A DNA stretch of 64,000 nt from Thermoanaerobaculum sp. Its GTDB lineage: Bacteria; Acidobacteriota; Thermoanaerobaculia; Multivoradales; UBA5704. The stretch lies in the NCBI GenBank assembly GCA_021154885.1, contig JAJKHS010000042.1, forward strand, positions 48,289 to 112,288, written 5' to 3'. Positions 42,068-52,503 of the stretch are shown here, piece by piece. Made by a program: the position numbers and the translations under genes. The stretch's first letter is position 1; the number at the start of each line of letters is the position of its first letter. The notes under the pieces are model-generated. The model saw only the letters and a program-made list of their open reading frames with translations. It made no database searches and had not been told where the DNA came from.

Positions 42068-45000
42068 TCAACGCCAGTCGCCTTGGAGAATGAATCCCGC
42101 CCAGTCGTGCTCCTCCCAACCGGACTCTTTGCGCAGGCCGGCCTGCGCCGCCTGGAGCGCCGCGGAGGGAGCCCGATGGTTCTGGAGCATCTCGCGGTAG
42201 AAACGCCGCATCAGCTCGGCCGTGGCATGGTCCTTCACCGGCCAGAGGCTGACCAGCACCCGCCGGGCTCCGGCGGCGAAGAAGGCTCGGGTCAGCCCGA
42301 TCAGCCCTTCCCCCCGGATCTCCTGGCCGCGCGCCGTTTCGCACGCGGAGAGGACCACGAGGTCGGCCGGCAGGTGCAACCGGTAGACGTCGTGCACTCG
42401 CAGGAAGCCATCGCCCCCCACAGGGCGTCCCCGTTCGTCGACCCTGGAGAGCGCGAGGCCGGAGAGCTCCGGGTAGCGGGAGTCGAGGACTCCGTGAGTG
42501 GCGAAGTGCACGATCCGGTAGGGCTCCAGGCTGCCGCTGAGCACGGTCTGCCGGCTGGCCTTGAAGCCCAGCAGGGGGAGCTGCCGGCCGGGGGGGACCA
42601 GCGACAGGATCGCCTCGGCCTCCCGGCGTGAGAAGGGGAGCCGGTCGAGCCGGTCGCGATCCGGGCCGCCGCGGCGCAGGCTCGCGGGAGCAGCCAGGGC
42701 TCCCGGGGTGACCCGCGGATCGCCGGCCTGGAAGACCGGATCGGCCACCACCGCCACCGTCATGGGGGAGCGGGGATTCGCCGCCGGTTCCCGGCGCAGC
42801 GCCACCAGGGCCGAAGCGGAGGGGAGGCTCAGGACCTCGTGCTCGGCGATCAGGGGCGTCGGGTGCCCGTCCCCGCGGCCGGGGATCGGCAGGACCGTGA
42901 AGGGGAGGGTGTGGAGCGCGCCGTCCCCCACGATCAGCAGACGCTTCCGGAGCCGGCCGGCCACGGGGCCGAGGAGCCGGCGGGAGAGCTCGGCCAGCAC
43001 CATCCGGGTCCGCGCCCGGGTCAGGGTGTGCTGGCTGGAGCCGAGGAGCTGGAGCCCCTCGCGGGCCGTCTCTTCGAGGGTGGCCCGCGGTGGGAGCTCG
43101 AAGCCGGTGAAGGAGGTGGCGGTCACGGCCCAGAGGAAGCTCCGCTCTCTGCCCAGGGCGTACTCCAGCAGCAGCGTGTCCGGATCGAGGCTCCGTTGGA
43201 TCTCCCCCAGGCTCGCGGGGTGGCCTTGGCCGAGGGCGGCGTAGCGGGGGGAGGCCTGGCGGATCCGGTCTCGCAGCCTGTCGGCCTGGAGGAGCAACTC
43301 GCGCAGCTCCCGCTCGGCGGTCTCGATTCGCGGCGCCGGAGCGCCGCTCTCCGCCAGCGAGAGACGCTGCCGCTCGGCGGCGTTCACCCGGTCTCCCAGC
43401 TCCGCCTCCTGCGCCAGGAGGCGGGGGTCGATGCCGCGCCGGAGATCGGCCCGCGCCTGCGCCAGGGTGTCCAGCAGGCTCCGGGCTCGCGCCAGCTCGC
43501 TCGCCTCGAAAGCCCGCCGGTCGTGACCGGCGGCCGGCTCGCGCCCCTGGAGCCGCATGAGCAGGCCGACGTAGAGCTCGTAATAGTCCTGCCTGGTGGC
43601 GAAGAAGGAGGTGCGCAGCTCGGGGCTGTCCATCTCGATGCGCAGGGCTTCGACGAGGGCGAGGGCGCTCTCCACGTCCTGGCGCGCGCCGGCGAGGTCG
43701 CCGCAACGGAGGCGGACGTGGGCTAGCCCCAGCCGGGCCGCCGCCTGATACGAACGGTTCCCGGACGCCTCGGACACTCGCAGGACCCGGGAGTACGACT
43801 CGGCCGAGCGTCGCAGGTCGCCGGCCTCCTCCTGGAGCCGGCCCAGGTTGAGGAGTGCCATGGACTCCCGGACCCGGTCGCCGACCTGGTGCAGGATGGG
43901 GACGGCCGCCTCATAGAATCGCCGCGCCTCCGACTTCTGCCCCAGGCTCTCGTAGGCCGCGCCAAGGTCGTTGAGGGCCGTGGCCTCGCCCGTCCGGTTG
44001 CCCAGGCGCCGTTGCTCGCGGCAAGACCGCTGGAGCGTCGCGATACCCTCCCGGGTGCGTCCGGTCCAGACGAGCGCCTTGCCGAGGTCGTCCAGCGCGC
44101 CCGCGGCCTCGGGCCTGCGACCTGCGGCCTGGAGGAGGGGCAGGCCGCGGTGGAAGTAATCGATCGCCTCCTGGGGCTCGCCCATCTGGAAATAGGCCCG
44201 TCCGAGGCTGACCAGGGTCAACCCCCTGTCCCCCTCCTGGCCCAGCTCCTGCTGCAGCGCGAGCTCCCTCTCGTAGGTGTCGAGGGCCTTTTCCATCTTT
44301 CCCTGGAGCGTGTAGGCCCTGGCGATGCTGTAGAGCGTCGAGGCCTCCGCTCTCCGGTCGCGGAGCCCACGGTCGATCGCCAGGGCCTCGCGGTAGCTGC
44401 GCAACGCCTCCTCGGTGTTTCCCAGGGTGATCTGGGTGACTCCGAGGCGGCTCAGCGCGTCGGCGGTTTCGCGCCGGCGGCTCAGCTCGCGGAAGAGGCC
44501 GATGGCCTCCCGGTACGCCGCAAGAGCCGGCGCGGGCTCCGCCAGGTCCTTGAGATGATCCCCTAGCAGGCCGAGCGCGTCCGCCTGCCGGTCCCGCTCG
44601 CCGAGGGCGCGGAATCGCGCGATGGCCTCGCGGTATTTCGCCGCCGCCCGGCGCAGCGACACGGCGTCCGCGCTCTGCCACAGCGTCTCTCCCTCGGCGA
44701 GGGCCCGTTCCGCGGCGGTATGGTCGCGGTCGCGGCCGTCCGCGGGGCGGACCGCCCGGACCAGGACCGCGTAGCGGCCGCCGGGAGCCGGCGGCGCCGA
44801 AGCGCGGATCTCCAGGCGGTAGGAGCCGCCGGCCTCGGCCACCACCGGCACGGGCTCGGGCCCCTGCGCCTCGTTGGGGCTGTCGACCGTGGTCAGAAGA
44901 CGGCCCCCTGAAGCGCAGAGCTTCACCACCACGTCGATCCCCCGCTGGTCGACGACGAGGTCGGCGAACCGGCCTTTCTCCACGGAGAAGGTGTAGGCGT

Positions 45001-45235
45001 GGGTCTCGCCTGTCGCCATCCCGGACTCAAAGGCGAGGCCGGGCTCGATCCGGATCGCCCGCTCCACGGCCGGGCTTTGGCAGGACGGCCGGGGGTGCAC
45101 GGAGCGGACCGGCTCCGCGACGACTTCTGCGGATACTGCAGATGCTGATGGGCGCTCCGCCTCCCCGCACGCCAGGGTCAGGCCGAGCGTGAGGGCGAGA
45201 CCGAGCCTCTTAACGACCTTTGATGCGCAACGCAT
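42068..45235 (-). CDS. exported TPR-CHAT protein (caspase-like protease)
   Basis: 1,055 residues. Signal peptide/lipoprotein-like N-terminus (LGLALTLGLTLACGEAE; the lipobox is imperfect), a PPC-like beta domain (about 70-165: ETHAYTFSVEKGRFADLVVD, shortened), some eight TPR repeats (about 190-560, e.g. EALRSYREALAID), a helical linker, and a C-terminal CHAT domain (about 690-1050). The catalytic pair is present: His in IVHFATHGVLD and Cys in VVLSACETARG. CHAT proteases cut partner proteins when their TPR part senses a ligand; here the enzyme would act outside the cytoplasm. It overlaps the anti-sigma gene by 26 bp. Confidence 0.88.
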   Translation of the reverse strand: MRCASKVVKRLGLALTLGLTLACGEAERPSASAVSAEVVAEPVRSVHPRPSCQSPAVERAIRIEPGLAFESGMATGETHAYTFSVEKGRFADLVVDQRGIDVVVKLCASGGRLLTTVDSPNEAQGPEPVPVVAEAGGSYRLEIRASAPPAPGGRYAVLVRAVRPADGRDRDHTAAERALAEGETLWQSADAVSLRRAAAKYREAIARFRALGERDRQADALGLLGDHLKDLAEPAPALAAYREAIGLFRELSRRRETADALSRLGVTQITLGNTEEALRSYREALAIDRGLRDRRAEASTLYSIARAYTLQGKMEKALDTYERELALQQELGQEGDRGLTLVSLGRAYFQMGEPQEAIDYFHRGLPLLQAAGRRPEAAGALDDLGKALVWTGRTREGIATLQRSCREQRRLGNRTGEATALNDLGAAYESLGQKSEARRFYEAAVPILHQVGDRVRESMALLNLGRLQEEAGDLRRSAESYSRVLRVSEASGNRSYQAAARLGLAHVRLRCGDLAGARQDVESALALVEALRIEMDSPELRTSFFATRQDYYELYVGLLMRLQGREPAAGHDRRAFEASELARARSLLDTLAQARADLRRGIDPRLLAQEAELGDRVNAAERQRLSLAESGAPAPRIETAERELRELLLQADRLRDRIRQASPRYAALGQGHPASLGEIQRSLDPDTLLLEYALGRERSFLWAVTATSFTGFELPPRATLEETAREGLQLLGSSQHTLTRARTRMVLAELSRRLLGPVAGRLRKRLLIVGDGALHTLPFTVLPIPGRGDGHPTPLIAEHEVLSLPSASALVALRREPAANPRSPMTVAVVADPVFQAGDPRVTPGALAAPASLRRGGPDRDRLDRLPFSRREAEAILSLVPPGRQLPLLGFKASRQTVLSGSLEPYRIVHFATHGVLDSRYPELSGLALSRVDERGRPVGGDGFLRVHDVYRLHLPADLVVLSACETARGQEIRGEGLIGLTRAFFAAGARRVLVSLWPVKDHATAELMRRFYREMLQNHRAPSAALQAAQAGLRKESGWEEHDWAGFILQGDWR

Positions 45236-45953
45236 GCTCCTTGATCAGCTCCTTGCCGCCGGCGCTTCCGGGGTCGAGACCGAAGAACCGCACCTGAAAC
45301 CTGCCGCTCCCGAGGGCGATCCGCGGGACCGTGAGGCTGAGGGAGTGGTTCGAGCTCAGCGGTCCATCGTAGGACCAGGCCACCCTCCCGTCGGCCCGCG
45401 CGATCTCCACCCGGTATCGTTCATATCTACGCTCGGGGGAGGGAGTCAGGATGAGGGTGAAGAAACGATCCTCGGGACCAACGTCGAAGGGCTCGTCGCT
45501 TCCCTGGCTGCGCACGGCGTCGGCGTCGAGGTCCCAGACCTGGGGGTTCGCCTGGGGCTGCGACAGCTCGTTCACGGTGCGGCGCAAAGAAGCCACCCAG
45601 ACCCATTGACCCAGGGTGATGACCAGCAAGGCAGCCGCCGCAACCTGGAGCCAGCGCGGCGAGCCGGCGCGGAGGGACGGCCGGCGCAGGGGGATGACCG
45701 CAGCCAGCGGAGCCGGAGCGGGCGGCCTCTCTTCCTTCTCGATCCCCGCCTGGATGCGCCCCCACAGCGCCTCCTGGTCCGCCGGGGAGAGCGAGCCGGC
45801 GCCGAAACCGGGGTCGGAGAGGCCGTCGAGGTCGAGGAGGAGGGCGGCGCACTCGCGGCAGGCCACGAGGTGGTCCTGGAGCCTGACCTCCTCCTGTCCC
45901 GTCAGCTCGCCGGCGTGATAGGCGGCCAGCGTTTCCGGCTCCGGATGATTCAT
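45210..45953 (-). CDS. transmembrane anti-sigma factor with zinc finger and periplasmic domain
   Basis: 247 residues. The N-terminal H-x3-C-x2-C anti-sigma zinc motif lies in LQDHLVACRECAALLL (about 25-40), then a linker, one transmembrane helix (LQVAAAALLVITLGQWVWVA, about 99-118) and a 130-residue extracytoplasmic beta domain ending LIKEHALRIKGR. ATG 45953 overlaps the sigma stop (ATGA). It should hold the sigma factor at the membrane until the signal arrives. The exported CHAT protease encoded next is a candidate for cleaving its outer domain (inference). Confidence 0.82.
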   Translation of the reverse strand: MNHPEPETLAAYHAGELTGQEEVRLQDHLVACRECAALLLDLDGLSDPGFGAGSLSPADQEALWGRIQAGIEKEERPPAPAPLAAVIPLRRPSLRAGSPRWLQVAAAALLVITLGQWVWVASLRRTVNELSQPQANPQVWDLDADAVRSQGSDEPFDVGPEDRFFTLILTPSPERRYERYRVEIARADGRVAWSYDGPLSSNHSLSLTVPRIALGSGRFQVRFFGLDPGSAGGKELIKEHALRIKGR

Positions 45954-46579
45954 GGCGCACCCTCCTCGAGGCCGGCGGTCGAGCTCGCGAAATACGGGCC
46001 CAGCTCCTCGTACAGGCGCCGCCGGGCGTGGAACAGATGCACCTTGACCGTTTCCGGCGACAGCCGCAGCACCACGGCGATCTCCTTGTACTTCATCTCG
46101 TGGTCCACCCGCAGGACGAGGCACTCGCGCATCTGCTCCGGCAACCGGTCGATGGCCTGGCGCAGCAGGAGCGTGCGCTCGCGGCGGAGCATCTCCTCGC
46201 CAGGAGCCGGGACGTCCGTTGCCGCCAGGGTTGCCATTGGTCCTCCGTCCTCCTGATCCCCTTCCAGGGGCACCTCCGGGGCGCCGCGCTTTTCGGCGAC
46301 TCCCCACCGCAGCCGCTTGCGATAGGCGTTGGTGGCGATCTTGAACAGCCAGGTCTCGAAGCTGGCGTCGCGGCGGAAGGCCCCGATGCCTTTGTAGATC
46401 CCAAGAAAAGTCTCCTGGGTTAGGTCGAGGCAGTCCGGGTGGGAGAAGCCCCGCCGGGAGAAGAAGTGATAGAGCCGGGGGGAGTAGAGGTCGAAAAGAC
46501 GGCGGAAGGCCTCGTCCCGCGACGAGCCCGCCTGCAACTGCTCGATGAGGCTCTGGACGGACTCGCTCCGATCGATCAT
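45950..46579 (-). CDS. ECF-type RNA polymerase sigma factor
   Basis: 209 residues. Region 2: [19 protein letters not shown] and [19 protein letters not shown]; region 4: [20 protein letters not shown] and [18 protein letters not shown] 40-residue acidic/proline linker joins them. First gene of a three-gene overlap chain with its anti-sigma factor and the TPR-CHAT gene; it begins 33 bp after the erythromycin-esterase-like gene stop, so it may also be read from there. Confidence 0.9.
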   Translation of the reverse strand: MIDRSESVQSLIEQLQAGSSRDEAFRRLFDLYSPRLYHFFSRRGFSHPDCLDLTQETFLGIYKGIGAFRRDASFETWLFKIATNAYRKRLRWGVAEKRGAPEVPLEGDQEDGGPMATLAATDVPAPGEEMLRRERTLLLRQAIDRLPEQMRECLVLRVDHEMKYKEIAVVLRLSPETVKVHLFHARRRLYEELGPYFASSTAGLEEGAP

Positions 46580-46612
46580 CGCATCGGCTCGCTTCGGGTA
46601 TGGATGAGGATA

Positions 46613-47896
46613 TCAATGACAGGGCGCCCAGGCCAGCGGATGCATGGCGGGGGAGACCTCGAGGTAGATGGCCACGTCGAAATGATCGGCCGGCACCATG
46701 GCGCCGCTGCCGCCGAAGGTGTAGGTCGCCCCTGGCGCGAGGAACGGTGGATGAGCGTTCAGATCGGCCAGCACCCCCGCGCCCGGGCCAAGGCCGTGGA
46801 AGAGATTCTCGAGGGAGCCCGGGCCGACCGGGAAGGGGAAGCTGCCGCACCTGTGTGCGGGGACCCAGTCGACGAAGGTATCGTGGGCCCCGAAGCCGAT
46901 GGCCTGGTACTTGTTCCCCAGGTCCGCCGCGAGGTGGGTGCCCATGTCCGTCCCGAAATAGGCCGCGGCGCCGTCCTTCGCGATGTGACCGTTGTGGGCC
47001 CAGAGGGCGGCGCGGGCCTGGGGGAAGCGCAGGTCGCGCACGGCCTGGGCCAGATAGGCCATCCCCCGGTCCCGGGCCTGGGCGGCGCGGATCTCGTCGG
47101 AGGACAGATAGAAGGCCTCCTCCTGCCAGGCCTGCTGGCCCACCAGGTGGACGCGGGCCCAGGCCAGGTCCTCCCGCGAAGTCTGCTTCTCGATGTGCTT
47201 GTGCTCGCGGTCGAAGTATGCGGCGACGTCGCCGAGGGCGGCCTGACACTGCTGGTAGAGCTCCGGCGGGTAGGGGAGGTCCTCCAGGAAGTAGTCGGTG
47301 ACGACGCCGTCGCAGGCCTGGATGCCCGTGATGCGCGGATCCCCGTCGCCGACGCCGAGGCGGTGGAGGAAGGCGATCAGCGCCGCGCCGTCCTCGGCGG
47401 CCTGGGCCTGGAGGTCGAAGCCGTAGAAGTGGACCCGGTCGCCGGGATGGGCGGTGTTCCACTCGCACAGCCACTGGACCATGCTCGCGACCTCGGTGCT
47501 CTGCCAGACGCTGCTGACGCCGCGGATCGCGTCGGCTGCCGTCCCCTGGCAGGTCTGGACGTACTGCTCCACCCGCTCGGCTCGGAGCCACGAGCTCTCC
47601 ATACCGAGGGCGCGGAAGCCCATACGCTCGACCAGGAAGCGGAACACCCGGTCCTTGATCTGATACTCGCCGCCCGTGGTGTGAATGGACTCGCCGAGAC
47701 CGACGTACCGGGCGCCGTGGAGGATGTGACGCAGCGGCTCGAGGTCGTCCTGGGGCAGGGTGGGATCGGCGCCGGCCAGACGCCAGAGCCCATGATCGAT
47801 GGGTACGCCGGAGCCCTCCTTGGCCCGCAGAGCTGGCGCGACGGCGAGGAGGAGGAGGAGCAGCAGCGGGACGACGGTGGAGCGGTGGGATCTCAC
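46613..47896 (-). CDS. exported erythromycin-esterase-family protein
   Basis: 427 residues from GTG 47896; AAAGGAG seven bases upstream decides this start. Signal peptide ([20 protein letters not shown]). Family motifs: [14 protein letters not shown] (first His/Glu site), [12 protein letters not shown], and [10 protein letters not shown]. EreA-type enzymes use these in esterase or related phospho-transfer chemistry, but many exported relatives have unknown substrates, so resistance to macrolides should not be assumed. Divergent from sdaA. Confidence 0.82.
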   Translation of the reverse strand: MRSHRSTVVPLLLLLLLAVAPALRAKEGSGVPIDHGLWRLAGADPTLPQDDLEPLRHILHGARYVGLGESIHTTGGEYQIKDRVFRFLVERMGFRALGMESSWLRAERVEQYVQTCQGTAADAIRGVSSVWQSTEVASMVQWLCEWNTAHPGDRVHFYGFDLQAQAAEDGAALIAFLHRLGVGDGDPRITGIQACDGVVTDYFLEDLPYPPELYQQCQAALGDVAAYFDREHKHIEKQTSREDLAWARVHLVGQQAWQEEAFYLSSDEIRAAQARDRGMAYLAQAVRDLRFPQARAALWAHNGHIAKDGAAAYFGTDMGTHLAADLGNKYQAIGFGAHDTFVDWVPAHRCGSFPFPVGPGSLENLFHGLGPGAGVLADLNAHPPFLAPGATYTFGGSGAMVPADHFDVAIYLEVSPAMHPLAWAPCH

Positions 47897-48018
47897 GTCG
47901 GATCTCCTTTCAATTTCCTTGCGGAAGGACGAGCCGTCCAGAAAAAAGGACGACAGAAGGCTCCTGGACGGTTTACCCGGGGTGGGTTGCAGGAAGCGGA
48001 CCAGAACCGGGGCGCGTG

Positions 48019-48024
48019 TACAAT
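48019..48024 (+). promoter_or_regulatory. extended -10 (TGTACAAT) of sdaA
   Basis: TACAAT with upstream TG, 25 bp before ATG 48050; the leader contains GGAGG. No -35 at proper distance. Confidence 0.4.
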
Positions 48025-48049
48025 CCGGCGCGGAGGCGGATTTTTCTCT

Positions 48050-49429
<1,380 letters not shown>

Positions 49430-49491
49430 GCTGACGCCCTCCAATCCTGTCGTCTCTTTTTCAGGCCGCCTTTTTTTCCAGGGAGATTCGC

Positions 49492-50019
49492 ATGCTCGCC
49501 AGCGAACAGCTCATTCAGGCGTTCAATCAACAGATCGGCAACGAGATGGGCGCCTCGATGCAGTACATCGCCATCGCCAGCTACTTCGATCACGAGACCC
49601 TGCCGCAGCTCGCGAGGTTCTTCTACCGCCAGTCGGAGGAGGAACGGACGCACGCCATGCGCTTCGTCAAGTTCATCAACGACGTGGGCGGCAAGGTGCT
49701 CATCCCGGAGCTGCCGGCGCCGGCGAGCGACTTCGCCTCGGCCGAGGAGGCGGTGGCCAAGGCGCTCGCCTGGGAGGAGGAGGTCACCCGCCAGATCTAC
49801 GACCTGGTGGAGATCGCCCGGGCGGACCGGAACTACGTGGGCATCCGTTTCCTCGACTGGTTCGTGGAGGAGCAGCTCGAGGAGGTGACGAGCATGAACG
49901 ACCTCCTGTCGGTCATCCGCCGCGCCGGCCAGGACCGTCTGCTGTTCGTCGAGGAGTACCTGGTGCGGCAGGGCGGCGCGGGCCTGGAGAGCCCCGCGGC
50001 GTCGGCCGAGGGGACCTGA
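49492..50019 (+). CDS. ferritin
   Basis: 175 residues. Four-helix ferritin with ferroxidase residues in QIGNEMGASMQY (E), QSEEERTHAMRF (E, E, H) and FLDWFVEEQLEE (E). The length and N-terminal MLASEQLIQAFNQQIGNEM-type opening fit bacterial non-haem ferritin (FtnA-like) instead of bacterioferritin, as no haem methionine context is clear. Cytoplasmic iron store. A T-rich run and AGGGAGATTCGC precede the start. Confidence 0.9.
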   Translation: MLASEQLIQAFNQQIGNEMGASMQYIAIASYFDHETLPQLARFFYRQSEEERTHAMRFVKFINDVGGKVLIPELPAPASDFASAEEAVAKALAWEEEVTRQIYDLVEIARADRNYVGIRFLDWFVEEQLEEVTSMNDLLSVIRRAGQDRLLFVEEYLVRQGGAGLESPAASAEGT

Positions 50020-50095
50020 GGCCTCGGCCTTCTCTCTCCTGAAACCGCCGGCCACGCTCTACGTATACGGGAGTCATGCAGGAAGGAGTCTCCTC

Positions 50096-51556
50096 ATGAC
50101 AGAATCGCCCGTGCTCCGGCGAGCCGTCCTCGCTCTGCTCCTGGACATCATCGCCCTGCCCCTGCGCGCCCAGGCGGGCGCGCCGGTCGAGGCGGCCACC
50201 ACGCCGCCCCATCCGTGCAAGCTCCCCGGTCTCGCCGAGGAGGTGCGTTGCGCCTCCTACGCCGTGTGGGAGGACCGGGAGGCGAAGAAGGGACGGAAGA
50301 TCGGGATCAACGTCGTCATCCTCCCCGCCAAGAGACCCGACAAGGCCCCCGATCCCATCTTCTTCTTTGGCGGCGGCCCCGGACAGGGGATCGCCGGCGA
50401 GGCGGCCGGCTTGGCCGAGAACCCGGCGCGGCAGAAGCGCGACATCGTCCTCGTCGACCAGCGGGGCACCGGCCGCTCGAACCCCCTGGACTGCGAGCTC
50501 TGGGGCCATCCCCTCGATCTCCGCAAGGCGGCCGGCGACGTCTTCCCCGTCGACGCCGTGCGCGCCTGCAAGGAGAAGCTGGAGAAGGTGGCCGACCTGC
50601 GCCTCTACACCACGCCCCTGGCCATGGACGACGTGGACGAGGTCCGGGCCTGGCTGGGCTATGGCAAGGTCAACCTGAGCGGCGGCTCCTACGGCACCCG
50701 GGCGGCCGAGGTCTATCTCCAGCGCCATCCGCAGTCCGTGCGCACGGTGGTCCTCCTCGCCGTGGCGCCGCTCGACGAGTACCTCCCCCTGCACCATGCC
50801 TACGCCGGCCAGCGCGCCCTCGACCATCTCCTCGCCGAGTGCGCCGCCGACGCCGCCTGCCACGCCGCCTTCCCCAACGTCAAGCAGGAGATCGCGGCCG
50901 TGATGGCCCGGATTGATCAAGGGGTGACCGTGACCGTCAACAATCCGGTCACCAGGGAGCGGCAGGAGGTGCGGCCCACCCACGGCCTGATTGCCGAGGG
51001 CATGCGATTCCTGATGTACGGCCAGGGCGGTGGCGCGCTACCCCGTCAGATCCACCAGGCGTTCGAGGGCAATCTGGCTCCACTGGTCCAGATGTCGATT
51101 GAGCGGCGGCTGGAGATCGACGACATTCTGGCCATGGGCCTGCTGTTCTCGGTGACCTGCGCCGAGGACCTGCCGTTCATCGACGACGCCACGGCGGCGC
51201 GAGAGACGAAGGGGACGATCCTGGGCGACTACCGCATCCGCCAGCAGAAGGAGGTCTGCAAGGTCTGGCCGCGCGGCGAGATCCCCGCCAACCTCCATAC
51301 GCCGGTCCATTCCGACGTGCCGGTGCTGCTCATCGCGGGCGAGCGCGACCCGGTGACGCCCCCCGAGTTCGCCGAGCGGGTGGCGAAGCACCTTCCCAAC
51401 AGCCTGCTGGTGCTCGTTCCCCGGGGGAGCCACGGCGGCGCCGGCGAGTGCACGGACGCCATGGTCCGCCAGTTCGTGGCCACGGCGTCCGTCCAGGGGA
51501 TCGACATGTCGTGCCTGCAGAAGCTGCCGCCCACGAGGTTCGTGACGAGCGGGTAG
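50096..51556 (+). CDS. exported alpha/beta-hydrolase, prolyl/tripeptidyl aminopeptidase type (S33-like)
   Basis: 486 residues behind GGAAGGAG. N-terminal hydrophobic signal (AVLALLLDIIALPLRAQAG). Catalytic set: oxyanion FFGGGPGQG, VDQRGTGRSNP, nucleophile elbow LSGGSYGTRAAE, aspartate in GERDPVTPPE, histidine in GSHGGAGE. The C-terminal TAP-like domain with paired cysteines is typical of secreted S33 peptidases. It probably trims peptides outside the cytoplasm. A bidirectional hairpin follows. Confidence 0.85.
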   Translation: MTESPVLRRAVLALLLDIIALPLRAQAGAPVEAATTPPHPCKLPGLAEEVRCASYAVWEDREAKKGRKIGINVVILPAKRPDKAPDPIFFFGGGPGQGIAGEAAGLAENPARQKRDIVLVDQRGTGRSNPLDCELWGHPLDLRKAAGDVFPVDAVRACKEKLEKVADLRLYTTPLAMDDVDEVRAWLGYGKVNLSGGSYGTRAAEVYLQRHPQSVRTVVLLAVAPLDEYLPLHHAYAGQRALDHLLAECAADAACHAAFPNVKQEIAAVMARIDQGVTVTVNNPVTRERQEVRPTHGLIAEGMRFLMYGQGGGALPRQIHQAFEGNLAPLVQMSIERRLEIDDILAMGLLFSVTCAEDLPFIDDATAARETKGTILGDYRIRQQKEVCKVWPRGEIPANLHTPVHSDVPVLLIAGERDPVTPPEFAERVAKHLPNSLLVLVPRGSHGGAGECTDAMVRQFVATASVQGIDMSCLQKLPPTRFVTSG

Positions 51557-51590
51557 CCCTCACCACCCCAGGCAGCGGGAGGGTGAGGGC
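51556..51590. terminator. bidirectional hairpin between convergent genes
   Basis: GCCCTCACC / GGTGAGGGC with GC-rich inner pairing, immediately after the peptidase stop and 14 bp before the end of the opposing gene. Confidence 0.6.
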
Positions 51591-51603
51591 CCGCCCGGGC
51601 GTC

Positions 51604-52122
51604 CTACTCCTCCCGCTCCATCACTCGTGCCCGGAGGATCCTCCCGGCCCTCTCCAGGGCGAGGGGACCGGCGGCTTCCATCAGGGTCGCCAGCGCCTGG
51701 GGGCTGCGGGCCAGCCTCTCCAGGACGTTGACCCCCAACGCCCAGTCCTCGTCGAAGAGGTCGAGCCAGCCGACCGCCTCACCCTGGCGCAGCAGGGGGA
51801 AGCCGCCGCTCTCGCGCTCCCGGCCGAGCTCGTAGAACGGGTCCCGCCCCACGAACGGGCGGACCGTCGCGGCCAGCAGCGCCGTCGCGTGATCGCGGAA
51901 GAGGCCGGCGGGCGCGTCGCCCCAGTCCGGCCGTTCGCCCAGCCGCCAGAGGCCGAACGCCTCGTGGCCGTCGGCCAGGGGGAAGGGCTGGACCTCCCAG
52001 GGGCCGGCGACGTCCGCCTCGGCGGCGGACGGCGGCTCGTCCTCCTGCTCGAAGCGATTCAGGAACTCCTCGGCGAAAGCGTTGCGGGGCGGGGTGGTGT
52101 TAGGATCTTCCGAATCACGCAT
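51604..52122 (-). CDS. hypothetical acidic protein, 172 aa
   Basis: Starts MRDSEDPNTTPPRNAFAEEF behind an AGGAGGGCCCCC site. Acidic, with an N-terminal disordered part and a domain of alternating strands and helices (PFVGRDPFYELGRE, GEAVGWLDLFDEDWALG). No signal peptide or membrane helix. It has a good promoter of its own at 52248-52275 with an about 120-nt leader. No family recognised. Confidence 0.65.
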   Translation of the reverse strand: MRDSEDPNTTPPRNAFAEEFLNRFEQEDEPPSAAEADVAGPWEVQPFPLADGHEAFGLWRLGERPDWGDAPAGLFRDHATALLAATVRPFVGRDPFYELGRERESGGFPLLRQGEAVGWLDLFDEDWALGVNVLERLARSPQALATLMEAAGPLALERAGRILRARVMEREE

Positions 52123-52247
52123 GGGGGCCCTCCTGTGCGGGGTTGGGCTCGGGCGAGTGACGGCTCGCCCGGGCCGTTTTCATTTGTGGCCGGCCATGCC
52201 GGCCGGGGGCTCTCGGCGATAAGAACTTACGCCTTCCTTATGCTTTG

Positions 52248-52275
52248 TATCCTAGCAGGGAGCCAGCGGAAGTCA
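52248..52275 (-). promoter_or_regulatory. sigma-70 promoter of the 172-aa gene
   Basis: Minus strand TTGACT (52275-52270), 16-bp spacer, TAGGAT (52253-52248) with an extended TGC. Leader of about 120 nt. Confidence 0.7.
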
Positions 52276-52503
52276 AGGGGGTATTTCAACGTTCTTCAGC
52301 TCGCCAGGAAGTCCCCCAGGGCGGCAGTGACGGCGCCGTCCGCGGCCTGGTCGAAGGCGGCGAACATGAAGCCGGTGTTGATCTCCAGCATGCGGACTCC
52401 CGATCGGCGACATCGGCCGGATCTCACCCTCGATCAACTCGACCCGGTCGTCCTCGTGGAGGATGCCGGCGTCGACCAGCGCGTGGTACTCGGTGGTGGT
52501 CAC
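52273..52503 (-). pseudogene. Uma2-like endonuclease fragment, frameshifted
   Basis: GTG 52503 (overlapping the stop of the upstream gene, GTGA) opens MTTTEYHALVDAGILHEDD, then RVELIEGEIRPMSPIGSPHAG, the exact start of Uma2-family (DUF820) nucleases, whose catalytic core should follow for another 140 residues. Instead the frame turns into arginine-rich nonsense and stops. A different frame from about 52390 reads MLEINTGFMFAAFDQAADGA and stops at 52295, as if a second gene end had been joined on. Likely a relic created by deletion. Confidence 0.65.

Noticed and set aside
46613..47896. Macrolide resistance gene
   Set aside because: Only the family resemblance to erythromycin esterase is visible; exported relatives have other or unknown substrates.
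49913..50983. 356-codon minus-strand open frame
   Set aside because: Antisense to the ferritin end and the S33 peptidase; composition is GC-frame noise.
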